This document shows, piece by piece, positions 25,034-32,570 of a DNA stretch of 33,484 nucleotides. The notes beneath the pieces were generated by a model. That model was not told the origin of the DNA, made no database searches, and saw only the letters and a list, made by a program, of their open reading frames with translations. The stretch lies in assembly GCA_049644265.1 (NCBI GenBank), contig JBARRO010000267.1:1-33484 (forward strand). The letters are read 5' to 3'. The translations under genes and the position numbers were made by a program. The stretch's first letter is position 1. Each line of letters opens with the position of its first letter. This DNA is from JBARRO01 sp049644265 (lineage in GTDB: Bacteria > Bacteroidota > Ignavibacteria > UBA10030).

Positions 25034-25504
25034 GTGAAAAACCTCTGCCACGTTCGTTTTTTCAGCCTTCTCGTTATCTGTTTATCTGCCTACACCAATC
25101 CCCTGAAAGCTCAAGAGTTTGATGCAGCTCTCGCCACGCGCCTCGGCGCCGACGAGTATGGGATGAAGCAGTATGTTATGGCGTTTCTCAAGGCGGGGCC
25201 GCACCGCGATCAGGATTCAGCAACAGCGGCAAATCTGCAGAAAGCACATTTGAAGAACATCATGAGGATGGCGGAAGAGGGGACGCTTGTGCTTGCGGGA
25301 CCGTTTTTTGACGACGGCGACATCAAAGGAATCTATCTCTTCAACGTGAAAACAATCGAAGAAGCCCAAAAACTCACGGAAACCGACCCTGCGATCAAGG
25401 CGGGACGACTGGCGATGGAGTTGCACCCATGGTACGGTTCAGCTGCGCTGATGGAAGTGAATCGCATTCATAAGATGGTGGAAAAGAAAAGCGTGGCGGA
25501 CTGA
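25034..25504 (+). CDS. Secreted YCII-domain protein
   Basis: A 156-residue protein with a signal peptide (FFSLLVICLSAYTNPLKAQ) and a YCII-like alpha/beta domain after it (KQYVMAFLKAGPHRDQDSA, HLKNIMRMAEEGTLVLAGPFFDDGDIKGIYLFNVKTIEEAQKLTETDPAIKAGRLAMELHPWYG). The closing DPA...G.L..E.HPW pattern is the family's active-site-like strand and helix. YCII proteins are mostly cytoplasmic; here export is predicted. Start is GTG 25034, with AGGT upstream. Reaction unknown. Confidence 0.85.
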   Translation: MKNLCHVRFFSLLVICLSAYTNPLKAQEFDAALATRLGADEYGMKQYVMAFLKAGPHRDQDSATAANLQKAHLKNIMRMAEEGTLVLAGPFFDDGDIKGIYLFNVKTIEEAQKLTETDPAIKAGRLAMELHPWYGSAALMEVNRIHKMVEKKSVAD

Positions 25505-25517
25505 CTCCTCCTTCTGT

Positions 25518-25542
25518 TGTGCGACAGTTCAACTGTCGCACA
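25518..25542. terminator. Perfect 25-base palindrome 1 (possible two-way terminator)
   Basis: Arms TGTGCGACAGTT (25518-25529) and AACTGTCGCACA (25531-25542) around a single C. It lies 14 bases after the YCII gene, between convergent genes. No T-run follows, so the terminator role is an inference from position. Confidence 0.5.
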
Positions 25543-25548
25543 GGATCC

Positions 25549-25573
25549 TGTTCTGGAGTTGAACTCCAGAACA
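25549..25573. terminator. Perfect 25-base palindrome 2 (possible two-way terminator)
   Basis: Arms TGTTCTGGAGTT (25549-25560) and AACTCCAGAACA (25562-25573) around a single G. It has the same length and the same AGTT-N-AACT core as palindrome 1, six bases apart. Confidence 0.5.
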
Positions 25574-25624
25574 AGGGGAGAGCACTCCAAAGCGATCAAA
25601 CTGTCGCTAATCTGAACCTTTAAA

Positions 25625-26224
25625 TCAGAACTTCCCAAACCTCAGCGTCAGCACCGCCGACGTGCCCGTCAGATTCCCATTTGTCGATGCTTCACTTGCA
25701 ACGCCGCTGATATAACGATACCGCACTCCGGCACTTGCACGGAACCACGAAATGACATTGAGGTCGAGGTTAATGCCCGGCTCGGCGACAAAGAACTCGT
25801 CGTCGTGCATGTCCATGTCGAATCCACGCACATCATCCCGCTCACCCCTAAAGCCCACTGAACCGCCGCCGAGGAGCGTGTGGATGGACCAATGGACCAT
25901 GTCATCGGAGTTGACGATGAATTCAAGGTCGAGTCCACCATACCCGAAATTCATAAAACGCTGTCCGAGAGGTCCCTCAACCAGTGAATGGACGTTATTC
26001 CCTATTCCGTAACCTCCCAGCCCGATGGCAAACGTGTGATTGATAATCCATCCTCCCCTCCCACCCACAAGCACGCCAAACTCGTTGTTGACGTTGGTGA
26101 AACCCACAACGAACGCCCCGTATCCCCCGTGTTCAATATTCTCAGCATCAAACACAGTTTGCTCCTGCGAAAGAGCCGGAGTCGAGAGTATGACAACCAA
26201 GAAGAAAAGAGTCAATTGCTTCAT
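25625..26224 (-). CDS. Small outer-membrane/periplasmic barrel-like protein
   Basis: A 199-residue protein with signal peptide MKQLTLFFLVVILSTPALSQ. The mature part is rich in glycine and alternating hydrophobic strands (GGYGAFVVGFTNVNNEFGVLVGG, FMNFGYGGLDLEFIVN, IHTLLGGGSVGF, WFRASAGVRYRYISG) and ends in a strand with terminal aromatic (AVLTLRFGKF), a beta-barrel assembly signal. ATG 26224 follows AGGTGA; a GTG three codons earlier is possible. No specific family recognised. Confidence 0.75.
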   Translation of the reverse strand: MKQLTLFFLVVILSTPALSQEQTVFDAENIEHGGYGAFVVGFTNVNNEFGVLVGGRGGWIINHTFAIGLGGYGIGNNVHSLVEGPLGQRFMNFGYGGLDLEFIVNSDDMVHWSIHTLLGGGSVGFRGERDDVRGFDMDMHDDEFFVAEPGINLDLNVISWFRASAGVRYRYISGVASEASTNGNLTGTSAVLTLRFGKF

Positions 26225-26461
26225 TGCGGTCACCTGAATGTATGAGCGAAGAAAGGATTCTCAGTTACGGTAATCCTCTTGTTTCATCAAGAACGGTGCC
26301 AGCAACAATGGTTGCAAAATCGAGGGTTTTACAAACGAGATTCCGACGTGCGAGAAGATGGCACGAGATTCTCCCAGGTTTGGAGACAGCAATAGCTTCT
26401 GGGAGGCCCGCAATCAGGAAGGTGAATGGTCTTGAGGAATTCTGATGGGAACCAGCTCGAA

Positions 26462-29011
26462 CTACTTTTCACTGGAAAGATCTTGGTCATTACGTCGAAA
26501 CAACTTTCGAATTTCAGAGTCCTCTTTACCTTGTTCGACAAGGTAGAATTCAACTCTGTCGTTTGCCTTTCCAAATGGCAATTCCGTCTGATACGTCTTC
26601 ACATTAATGTCTGACATGGTGCGTAAGACTTTGTTTTTGTATTGAGTATCATCGTTACCCAGTAGTTGTTCTCCTTTACTTTCAAGCACATAAACTAATT
26701 CCAGTGTCCCATTCCTTTTTCTTTTTGCGGCGACAAAGTCAGGGTAGATCTTGTTCTGCCTCCATCCTTGAATTGAGTACCATCCTCGACTCGCTTTGTT
26801 TCGGAACCACCAGATAAGCTTTTCCTGTTGATCCAAGATGCTGGACACTTTGGTTTCTAATGTGTTGAGGCTTGTAATCTCCATGTCCTCATAGAGGTAT
26901 TTCGTGAAGAAATTCGGCGTGCGGTCAATCGAAATTCTGTCTTCTTTTGGCAAAGTGTATCCAAGATCTGGATCATCTGACACCGCAAGAACCAGCTTAT
27001 CAGAACTTATTAAATTTCTGAAGATGTACTCTTCTCGCTCGAAACGATACACATGCAGATAATTCACAAGCTCGGCAATAATGAAGCCGAAGTGCTCTTC
27101 TACTTTTTGTTTACCGATCTTTGATTCGAGAGTCTGAATAAATGCTAGCACCTTCTTTCGTGCGAGAAATGGGTTGTCTATTACCTCCGCAAACCTCCGT
27201 GTCGCATAACTCAGACTAATTTCACTGGTTTCACTCATTCGGGTGACTTCATCTTCAATTTTCGTGTGACTCTCTTCGTCGAGACTCACAGCAAGCGTTT
27301 TCCTCTCTTTTGTTTCTTCGCTCAAGGAATTTGACACGGTGGCGACAAACTCATTCGAAAGAGGGAGCCGCTCAAAATCCAAATACGGTTCGATATCGAT
27401 GCTATAAGTGAACTTCCGTTTTCTCCTTGGTTCCTCTATCATCAACCAGACGGGGAGGTAGAACGCGCCTTTATACTTACTTCTGAACTCTTTCCTGATC
27501 TTTACAACCTTCGCTTGAGATTCTCCCACAGATTTCTGGGGCCTGACTTTGGCGACAAGGTCCTCAAGGCCCTCGTGTTTGAATCCTGATTGCACGTGTT
27601 TAATCAAATCTCCCGAGTTTCCTTTTGCGTAATAGACATAGCTCTCATCCAGATCCCTAATGCCTGTTTTGGTTGCAAATGGCTGACGCAGGATGCGACC
27701 AATAAGTTGAGTAATGCTGGTGTTCGAGCTAACATTCGGGATCACGCCTAAAATATATGCGAAACTGCAGTCCCAACCTTCTTTAAGAGCTTCCTTTGTA
27801 ATGATATACCGAACCGAACAATTTTGTGAGAAGAGGTCAACATCTTCAATATCATTCTGCGAACTTGTCTTGATTGCAATTTCATCGGGTGGCACACCAA
27901 GGGCTGCCAGTTGGTCCTTGGCATCAAGGCTATGGACACGATTGCGCTTGCCGCGCTGGTCTTTTCCCGTTGCTTCTACTTGTATGAGTGCGATCGGCCG
28001 GATATATACGTTCCTATCCTTCTGAAGCTTCATAGCAGCACCTTCTAATTGTTCTCGGCGTTGCTTGATTTCCTTCAGCATGGTTTGCCAACCGATAATT
28101 CTTTTGTTGGTCGGAGGAATTATGTGCATATCGAGCTTAATCATGTCTTCATTTTTCAACTCCAAGCCGGATATTCTTACGATGATGTTCATATCCGCCC
28201 TCGGAGTAGCTGAAAAGCCAAGGACCATGGCCGGGTTCAGATCATCAATTGTTTTGCGTTGTTGGTCTGAGAAGACTTTGTGAATTTCGTCAATAATTAT
28301 TAATGCATTCGTCAGGCGGATTGCATTGCCGAGACTAGTCTTAATCTGGGGCATCACAGAGTCCGCACCTGCGAACACATCAAGGTTTGGCATTTGTTCA
28401 ATCAACCGCTTGTGAAGATCGTAACGATGATCGAGTGGAAAAAAATCTTCATACCCTCCACTATCCTGGAAAACTTTGAGTGATTCCTTTCCTTTCAGAC
28501 GACTCACGGATTGGATCATTACAAAGAGAATAACTAGGTTGTCTTTAATATCATCTTGTGAAAGTCGTTGCCCCTTTTCTAAAACCAAAGTGTTTCCTCC
28601 ACTACACTGATCCAATAGCTGACGTAGATAGTGATTTCGATTTCGCAGTTTTTTAATGGTTTGGGTGTAGATGGTCTCACTTGGGACAATCCATACTACC
28701 AATCCAGTCTTCCGTTGAACGAACAGATTCTGATACTCTCTTATCGCCTCAACGGCGAGCAGAGTTTTCCCCCCGCCTGTTGGCACTTTAATAACAATGC
28801 GAGGATAATGTTCGCCAAGTGCCGTTCTTGGAAGATCATAGAACGGATATCCCAAGGCTTCGTAACAGCTTGACACCCAGTTGAGTGAACGACGTAAGTT
28901 CTCTGGCAAATGCTTAGCGGCTTTATCAATATCAGCTTTCACCGCATGAGCCTTTGCCAAGAATGTCCTTAGTGTACTTACTACCCTAATTTGATAGTTC
29001 TTGAGATACAA
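26462..29011 (-). CDS. res: Type III restriction enzyme Res subunit
   Basis: An 849-residue SF2 helicase/nuclease that, with Mod, cleaves DNA. Walker A is VPTGGGKT (76-83). Further visible motifs are IIIDEIHKVF, GFSATPRAD (motif III), TKEALKEGWDCSFAYILG, and QLIGRILRQP (motif VI). The C-terminal nuclease domain has YPDFVAAKRKR...LVYVLESKGEQL, a PD-ExK active site. It is somewhat shorter than EcoP15I Res but all core motifs are present. The start is TTG 29011, two bases after the mod stop with AAAGG upstream; no ATG is available. The gene is AT-richer than the flanking genes, consistent with horizontal gain. Confidence 0.95.
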   Translation of the reverse strand: MYLKNYQIRVVSTLRTFLAKAHAVKADIDKAAKHLPENLRRSLNWVSSCYEALGYPFYDLPRTALGEHYPRIVIKVPTGGGKTLLAVEAIREYQNLFVQRKTGLVVWIVPSETIYTQTIKKLRNRNHYLRQLLDQCSGGNTLVLEKGQRLSQDDIKDNLVILFVMIQSVSRLKGKESLKVFQDSGGYEDFFPLDHRYDLHKRLIEQMPNLDVFAGADSVMPQIKTSLGNAIRLTNALIIIDEIHKVFSDQQRKTIDDLNPAMVLGFSATPRADMNIIVRISGLELKNEDMIKLDMHIIPPTNKRIIGWQTMLKEIKQRREQLEGAAMKLQKDRNVYIRPIALIQVEATGKDQRGKRNRVHSLDAKDQLAALGVPPDEIAIKTSSQNDIEDVDLFSQNCSVRYIITKEALKEGWDCSFAYILGVIPNVSSNTSITQLIGRILRQPFATKTGIRDLDESYVYYAKGNSGDLIKHVQSGFKHEGLEDLVAKVRPQKSVGESQAKVVKIRKEFRSKYKGAFYLPVWLMIEEPRRKRKFTYSIDIEPYLDFERLPLSNEFVATVSNSLSEETKERKTLAVSLDEESHTKIEDEVTRMSETSEISLSYATRRFAEVIDNPFLARKKVLAFIQTLESKIGKQKVEEHFGFIIAELVNYLHVYRFEREEYIFRNLISSDKLVLAVSDDPDLGYTLPKEDRISIDRTPNFFTKYLYEDMEITSLNTLETKVSSILDQQEKLIWWFRNKASRGWYSIQGWRQNKIYPDFVAAKRKRNGTLELVYVLESKGEQLLGNDDTQYKNKVLRTMSDINVKTYQTELPFGKANDRVEFYLVEQGKEDSEIRKLFRRNDQDLSSEK

Positions 29012-29013
29012 GA

Positions 29014-30777
29014 TTAACCTTTGCGTTCGAAAAGATTATAGGGAATACTAACAAAGTCGATCTGAAGTCGTTCAAGGTCCTCCTCCCCGAGGAAACACGC
29101 CGGCGCATAAACGATGATGCGTCTTTGCGCATTTGCGTCTCGGAACGCTTCGGCAAGATCCAGATTAAGGGCCAATTTTGTGAGCTCTTCGAAGTCTGCC
29201 TTATAGACGAGATGTATTGCCATTCTTCCGTGATGCCCCACGAGGTAATCTGCCTCGCTGATGGTGCTTTCCTTCTCAAGGGTTTCGCCAGTGCAAAGGT
29301 AGAAAACATGTTTTGCGAACTGATGGAACGAAGGAAGATTACCAGACAGTAAGGTCTCTGCATCAATCGCGTTTCCAACCCGCAAATATTTGTAACCAGC
29401 ATGGTAGTCGTTCTTTTCGATTGCCAGTCTCAGGCGTTCACGGGTGATGTCTTTGCAGACGTTTTTCTCTGGCTCCACTTCGGATGCTTCTGTAAGTTGA
29501 AGCAATATGAATCGCCGATTGCCTTTATCTTCTTTGTTGAGATCCATGACGGCATGGCCCGTCGTCCCCGTCCCGGCGAATGAATCCATGACGATGGAAT
29601 CTTTATTGCTTCCGATCTTGATGAAGTCCCTGATCAAATCAATTGGCTTTGGGTTATTGAAGACCTTTCGGCCGAAGAGTTTTTTCAATTGAGCTGTTCC
29701 GTTGCCGCTGGAATACTCCGGCTTATAGAAAACCGACTTGGGCTTCTTCGAGATCATTTCGCCTAGCAATGGTCGTTGTTTCTTTTGAAGGACAATTTGA
29801 TCTCCGTTTACTTTGACGATCGCGTCTGTCGCAAGTTTCCTAATCGTCTCATAACCATAACCCCAGCGCCACCTTCCGTATGCCCCTGTGTCTGTAGTTG
29901 GCAGAATGAAATAGTACCCAGATGATTCATACTTCTTTTTCATGGACTTCACATGCGCGTCGTCGAACTTTTTGGTCTTCCCATCATAGATTCCAGCATA
30001 TTCCTTTTCACTGACAGTCGATACTTCAAGATTCTCCTTCCGAACCAATATTGGATAGAACATGTTAGGTCTCCGCTCACGAGTTGAATCTTCTCCAGTG
30101 GCCCTCAGAATCGCCCCTTCCTTGAAAGGTCCGATCTCATCTTCTTGCCAAACCTCGGACTCTTCATCCCCAATATTGAATTCATTCAGTAGGCATTTTG
30201 GCTTATTATGCGCCCAAACAATTGTGTACTCGTGAGTCCCGGCAAACCCAAATTCCCCTTGGTTTCCTTTGAGATTCATTATTGTCGGGATTAGCGCCAG
30301 AAAGTTCTCTTCGCCAAAAATCTCGTTCATAATTGACCTAAGCTGGTAGATCTCATTGTCATCAATAGAGATAAAGATGACTCCATCGTCAGTCATGAAA
30401 TCACGGAGGAGTCTCAGTCGTGGAACCATCATGCAGAGCCATTTATCGTGACGGGCCAAATCATCAAGTCCAACCTCCTTTCCGAGCCACTCCCTGATCA
30501 AGGGGCTGTTCACAGCATCGCTGTAAATCCACCCTTTTCCAGGACCGTTGTCGTTGCCAGTGTTGTACGGCGGATCTATGTAGATACATTTTACTTTGCC
30601 GCCGTACCTTGGTAGTAATGCTTTCAAACCAAGTAGATTATCACCCTCAACAATTAAGTTGTCGGTTCCTTTATCCCGATTGAAATCAAGATTGGTCAAT
30701 TCATCGAGTGTGTGATACGCAACAGATAGGTGATGATTCCAAATGACGCTACGACCTTTGAATTGAAGTGTTGGCAT
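29014..30777 (-). CDS. mod: Type III DNA methyltransferase Mod subunit
   Basis: A 587-residue beta-class N6-adenine methyltransferase. The catalytic motif DPPYNTG begins at D68 (CIYIDPPYNTGND). The AdoMet-binding FxGxG motif comes later (DSFAGTGTTGHAVMDLN, near residue 400), the order expected for beta-class enzymes. VEGDNLLGLKALL, DDGVIFISIDDNE and HEYTIVWAHN are further family segments. The middle target-recognition part (about 170-340) decides the site and cannot be read by eye. No long simple-sequence repeat for phase variation is seen. Its start codon follows a hairpin that contains the ribosome-binding site. Confidence 0.95.
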   Translation of the reverse strand: MPTLQFKGRSVIWNHHLSVAYHTLDELTNLDFNRDKGTDNLIVEGDNLLGLKALLPRYGGKVKCIYIDPPYNTGNDNGPGKGWIYSDAVNSPLIREWLGKEVGLDDLARHDKWLCMMVPRLRLLRDFMTDDGVIFISIDDNEIYQLRSIMNEIFGEENFLALIPTIMNLKGNQGEFGFAGTHEYTIVWAHNKPKCLLNEFNIGDEESEVWQEDEIGPFKEGAILRATGEDSTRERRPNMFYPILVRKENLEVSTVSEKEYAGIYDGKTKKFDDAHVKSMKKKYESSGYYFILPTTDTGAYGRWRWGYGYETIRKLATDAIVKVNGDQIVLQKKQRPLLGEMISKKPKSVFYKPEYSSGNGTAQLKKLFGRKVFNNPKPIDLIRDFIKIGSNKDSIVMDSFAGTGTTGHAVMDLNKEDKGNRRFILLQLTEASEVEPEKNVCKDITRERLRLAIEKNDYHAGYKYLRVGNAIDAETLLSGNLPSFHQFAKHVFYLCTGETLEKESTISEADYLVGHHGRMAIHLVYKADFEELTKLALNLDLAEAFRDANAQRRIIVYAPACFLGEEDLERLQIDFVSIPYNLFERKG

Positions 30778-30778
30778 A

Positions 30779-30802
30779 AAGCTCCGTATGGCTACGGAGC
30801 TT
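30779..30802 (-). promoter_or_regulatory. Hairpin sequestering the mod ribosome-binding site
   Basis: On the mod strand AAGCTCCGTA-GCCA-TACGGAGCTT forms a perfect ten-base stem with a four-base loop, one base ahead of the mod ATG. The only Shine-Dalgarno-like GGAG lies in the 3' arm, so it would be hidden when the stem forms. Control of mod translation is an inference. Confidence 0.55.
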
Positions 30803-30858
30803 CGGTGTGTCTAACAAGATTAGCTTATCGTTTGCGATGGGTTCCAACAGAAGAAGAA

Positions 30859-31008
30859 TGCCTCAGAAAAACAAAGGGCGTGAAACCGATGACCCTCTGG
30901 TCTGAGGCACGTGGATGCCCACCGACAAAGGATGCACCAGCCCACGCCCCTTTCGGGGCGCAGACCAGCTCCATCTTGTCGGTTGAAAATTTCCACGTTT
31001 TCAGACCA
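30859..31008 (-). ncRNA. Candidate structured RNA upstream of mod
   Basis: Perfect pairings, by plus-strand position: 30859-30867 with 30901-30909 (9 bp); 30921-30928 with 30976-30983 (8 bp), extended by 30931-30934 with 30972-30975; 30945-30950 with 30955-30960, whose loop is GAAA (GNRA) on the minus strand; and a cross-pairing of 30876-30882 with 30943-30949 that would make a pseudoknot. The segment 30897-30905 has two further partners (30962-30968 and 31001-31008), so alternative folds exist. The GNRA loop favours the minus strand. No known RNA family recognised. Confidence 0.4.
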
Positions 31009-31149
31009 AGACAGCAGCCGAAGCTACGCTATATTATATGAGGTAAGTTTAGTGGTTGTTTTGTAGGTTTTGGAGTATTTAGTATCACAGTTCGTGAGTT
31101 GATGAATGGATTTGCCCACTTAATATATCGGTTTTTCCAAGAACAGCAA

Positions 31150-31168
31150 CGCCCTCGCATGGAGGGCG
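31150..31168 (-). terminator. Hairpin after the symporter gene
   Basis: CGCCCTC (31150-31156) and GAGGGCG (31162-31168) pair perfectly around GCATG, 34 bases past the symporter stop on its strand. The following minus-strand sequence is only moderately T-rich, so it is a weak terminator candidate. Confidence 0.5.
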
Positions 31169-31201
31169 CTGTGTGGTGCTCTTGACAACCAACAAGAAAG
31201 C

Positions 31202-32563
31202 CTAACTTTCCTCGGCCAACGCTTTCACAAACGCGGTCTCCCCTGCCGCAACATCATACTTCGCTTCGTCCGGTGTGCCGAATACGCGCGCCCGGTTATA
31301 ATCGAACTCTCCCTCCCATCGCGCGACCACAACCGTCGCAAGACAGTTCCCCAGAACGTTCACAGATGTTCGAGCCATATCCATCAGCTCATCCACGGCA
31401 AAGATCACTGCAACACCGATAACGGGAAGATTGAACGAATGAAGCGCCGCAAGCAGAATCACCAGGGACGCACGGGGAACTGCGGCAACACCCTTCGACG
31501 TAATCATGAGAGTCAGCATCAGGAGAAGCTGCTGCCCGAATCCGAAATGCACGCCGGTCGTCGTCTCCGCTGCTTGTGCGACGAAAACGGACGCCACTGC
31601 AAGATACAGCGTGCTTCCGTCAAGGTTGAAGGTGTAGCCGGTGGGCATGACGAATCCGACAATCCGCTTCGGCACGCCGAAGCGCTCCATCACTTCCATC
31701 GCTTTCGGCAACGCGGATTCCGAGCTCGTCGTAACAAACGCGAGGGTAAACGGCTCCCACACCGCCTTGGCGAATTGTTTGATCGGTAGCTTGACAACAT
31801 ACGCGATGCCCCCAAAGACAAAGACCACCATCAAGACCAACGCGGCATACAACGAGAGCACGAGTTGACCGAGGTTGACGAGCACTCCCATCCCCATGTG
31901 TCCGATCGTCGCCGCCATGGCAGCGCCAATACCGAACGGTGCAACCTTCATGACATATCCGGTAAACCGGAACATGACCTGCGTAACGCTGTCGCAAAAG
32001 ACGAGCACCGGTTTTCCCTTGTCCCCGATTGCCGCAACAGCAAGTCCGAACAGCACGGAGAACGCAACAATCTGCAGCACATCTCCCTTCGCCATCGCCT
32101 CCACAATGCTTGCCGGGAATGCGTGCACGACGGTTTCAACAAACGTCAGGGGTTTCCCCTCGGGAAGGCTCCCGAAGGTATCCTTCGTAGCAAGCACCAC
32201 TCCGTACCCAGGTCCGACAACATTCACCACGGCAAGTCCGATGAACAACGCAAACGTCGTGACCACCTCAAAGTAGAGGAGCGCCTTGACTCCAATCCGT
32301 CCCACTTTCTTGATGTCACCGCTCCCCGCAATTCCCGCGACAATGCTCGAGAAAATGAGCGGTGCAATGATGGACTTTATGAGATTGAGGAAGATGTTAC
32401 GGATGAACGCTGTTTCTGTGCCCCAGTCCGGCTTCAGCCAGCCAAGCAGCACGCCGACGATGAGGCCGAGGACAATCTGCTTCGTCAGGGAGATATGATA
32501 CCACTTCTTCGGACGCTCTGGCGTTGCAGTGTCGGGAGGTTGGGGGGACGAACCTTGTTGCAT
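31202..32563 (-). CDS. Dicarboxylate/amino acid:cation symporter (DAACS, GltP/DctA type)
   Basis: A 453-residue transporter. After a short Pro-rich cytoplasmic tail, the first helix reads LTKQIVLGLIVGVLLGWLKP. Family hallmarks are FLNLIKSIIAPLIFSSIVAGIAG, the serine-rich re-entrant loop TTSSESALPKAMEVMERFGVP, PTGYTFNLDGSTLYLAVASVFVAQ, and VDELMDMARTSVNVLGNCLATVVVARWEGEFD. It takes up C4-dicarboxylates or glutamate/aspartate with Na+ or H+; the exact substrate is not decidable. ATG 32563 is chosen because it lies 7 bases after the upstream stop; the longer frame runs into the permease gene and is Ser-rich shadow. Confidence 0.95.
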   Translation of the reverse strand: MQQGSSPQPPDTATPERPKKWYHISLTKQIVLGLIVGVLLGWLKPDWGTETAFIRNIFLNLIKSIIAPLIFSSIVAGIAGSGDIKKVGRIGVKALLYFEVVTTFALFIGLAVVNVVGPGYGVVLATKDTFGSLPEGKPLTFVETVVHAFPASIVEAMAKGDVLQIVAFSVLFGLAVAAIGDKGKPVLVFCDSVTQVMFRFTGYVMKVAPFGIGAAMAATIGHMGMGVLVNLGQLVLSLYAALVLMVVFVFGGIAYVVKLPIKQFAKAVWEPFTLAFVTTSSESALPKAMEVMERFGVPKRIVGFVMPTGYTFNLDGSTLYLAVASVFVAQAAETTTGVHFGFGQQLLLMLTLMITSKGVAAVPRASLVILLAALHSFNLPVIGVAVIFAVDELMDMARTSVNVLGNCLATVVVARWEGEFDYNRARVFGTPDEAKYDVAAGETAFVKALAEES

Positions 32564-32570
32564 GGGGCTG

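Larger units (their letters stand above)
30778..31201. other. 424-base non-coding region with structured core
   Basis: It lies between mod and the symporter gene, both read leftward. The left part (30779-30802) is the mod leader hairpin. The core (30859-31008) is dense in perfect pairings, described separately. From about 31024 to 31140 it is AT-rich with no evident feature. The right part holds a hairpin suited to terminate the symporter transcript. No convincing open frame. Confidence 0.75.

Noticed and set aside
26225..26445. Small plus-strand open frame between the barrel gene and res
   Set aside because: No Shine-Dalgarno, no signal or domain pattern; the 237-base gap appears to hold no feature.
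30809..30815. GTCTAAC resembling an integron attC core
   Set aside because: No matching partner core at a suitable distance, no integrase of the IntI type and no cassette array.
30859..30983. HDV-like nested pseudoknot ribozyme on the plus strand
   Set aside because: The helix order partly fits, but the joining segment between the first two helices is 8 bases long, P3 is not convincing, and the GNRA loop favours the other strand.
30730..31041. Plus-strand open frame of about 100 codons over the mod start and the structured region
   Set aside because: It overlaps the mod N-terminus antisense and crosses strong hairpins; the translation shows no family features.
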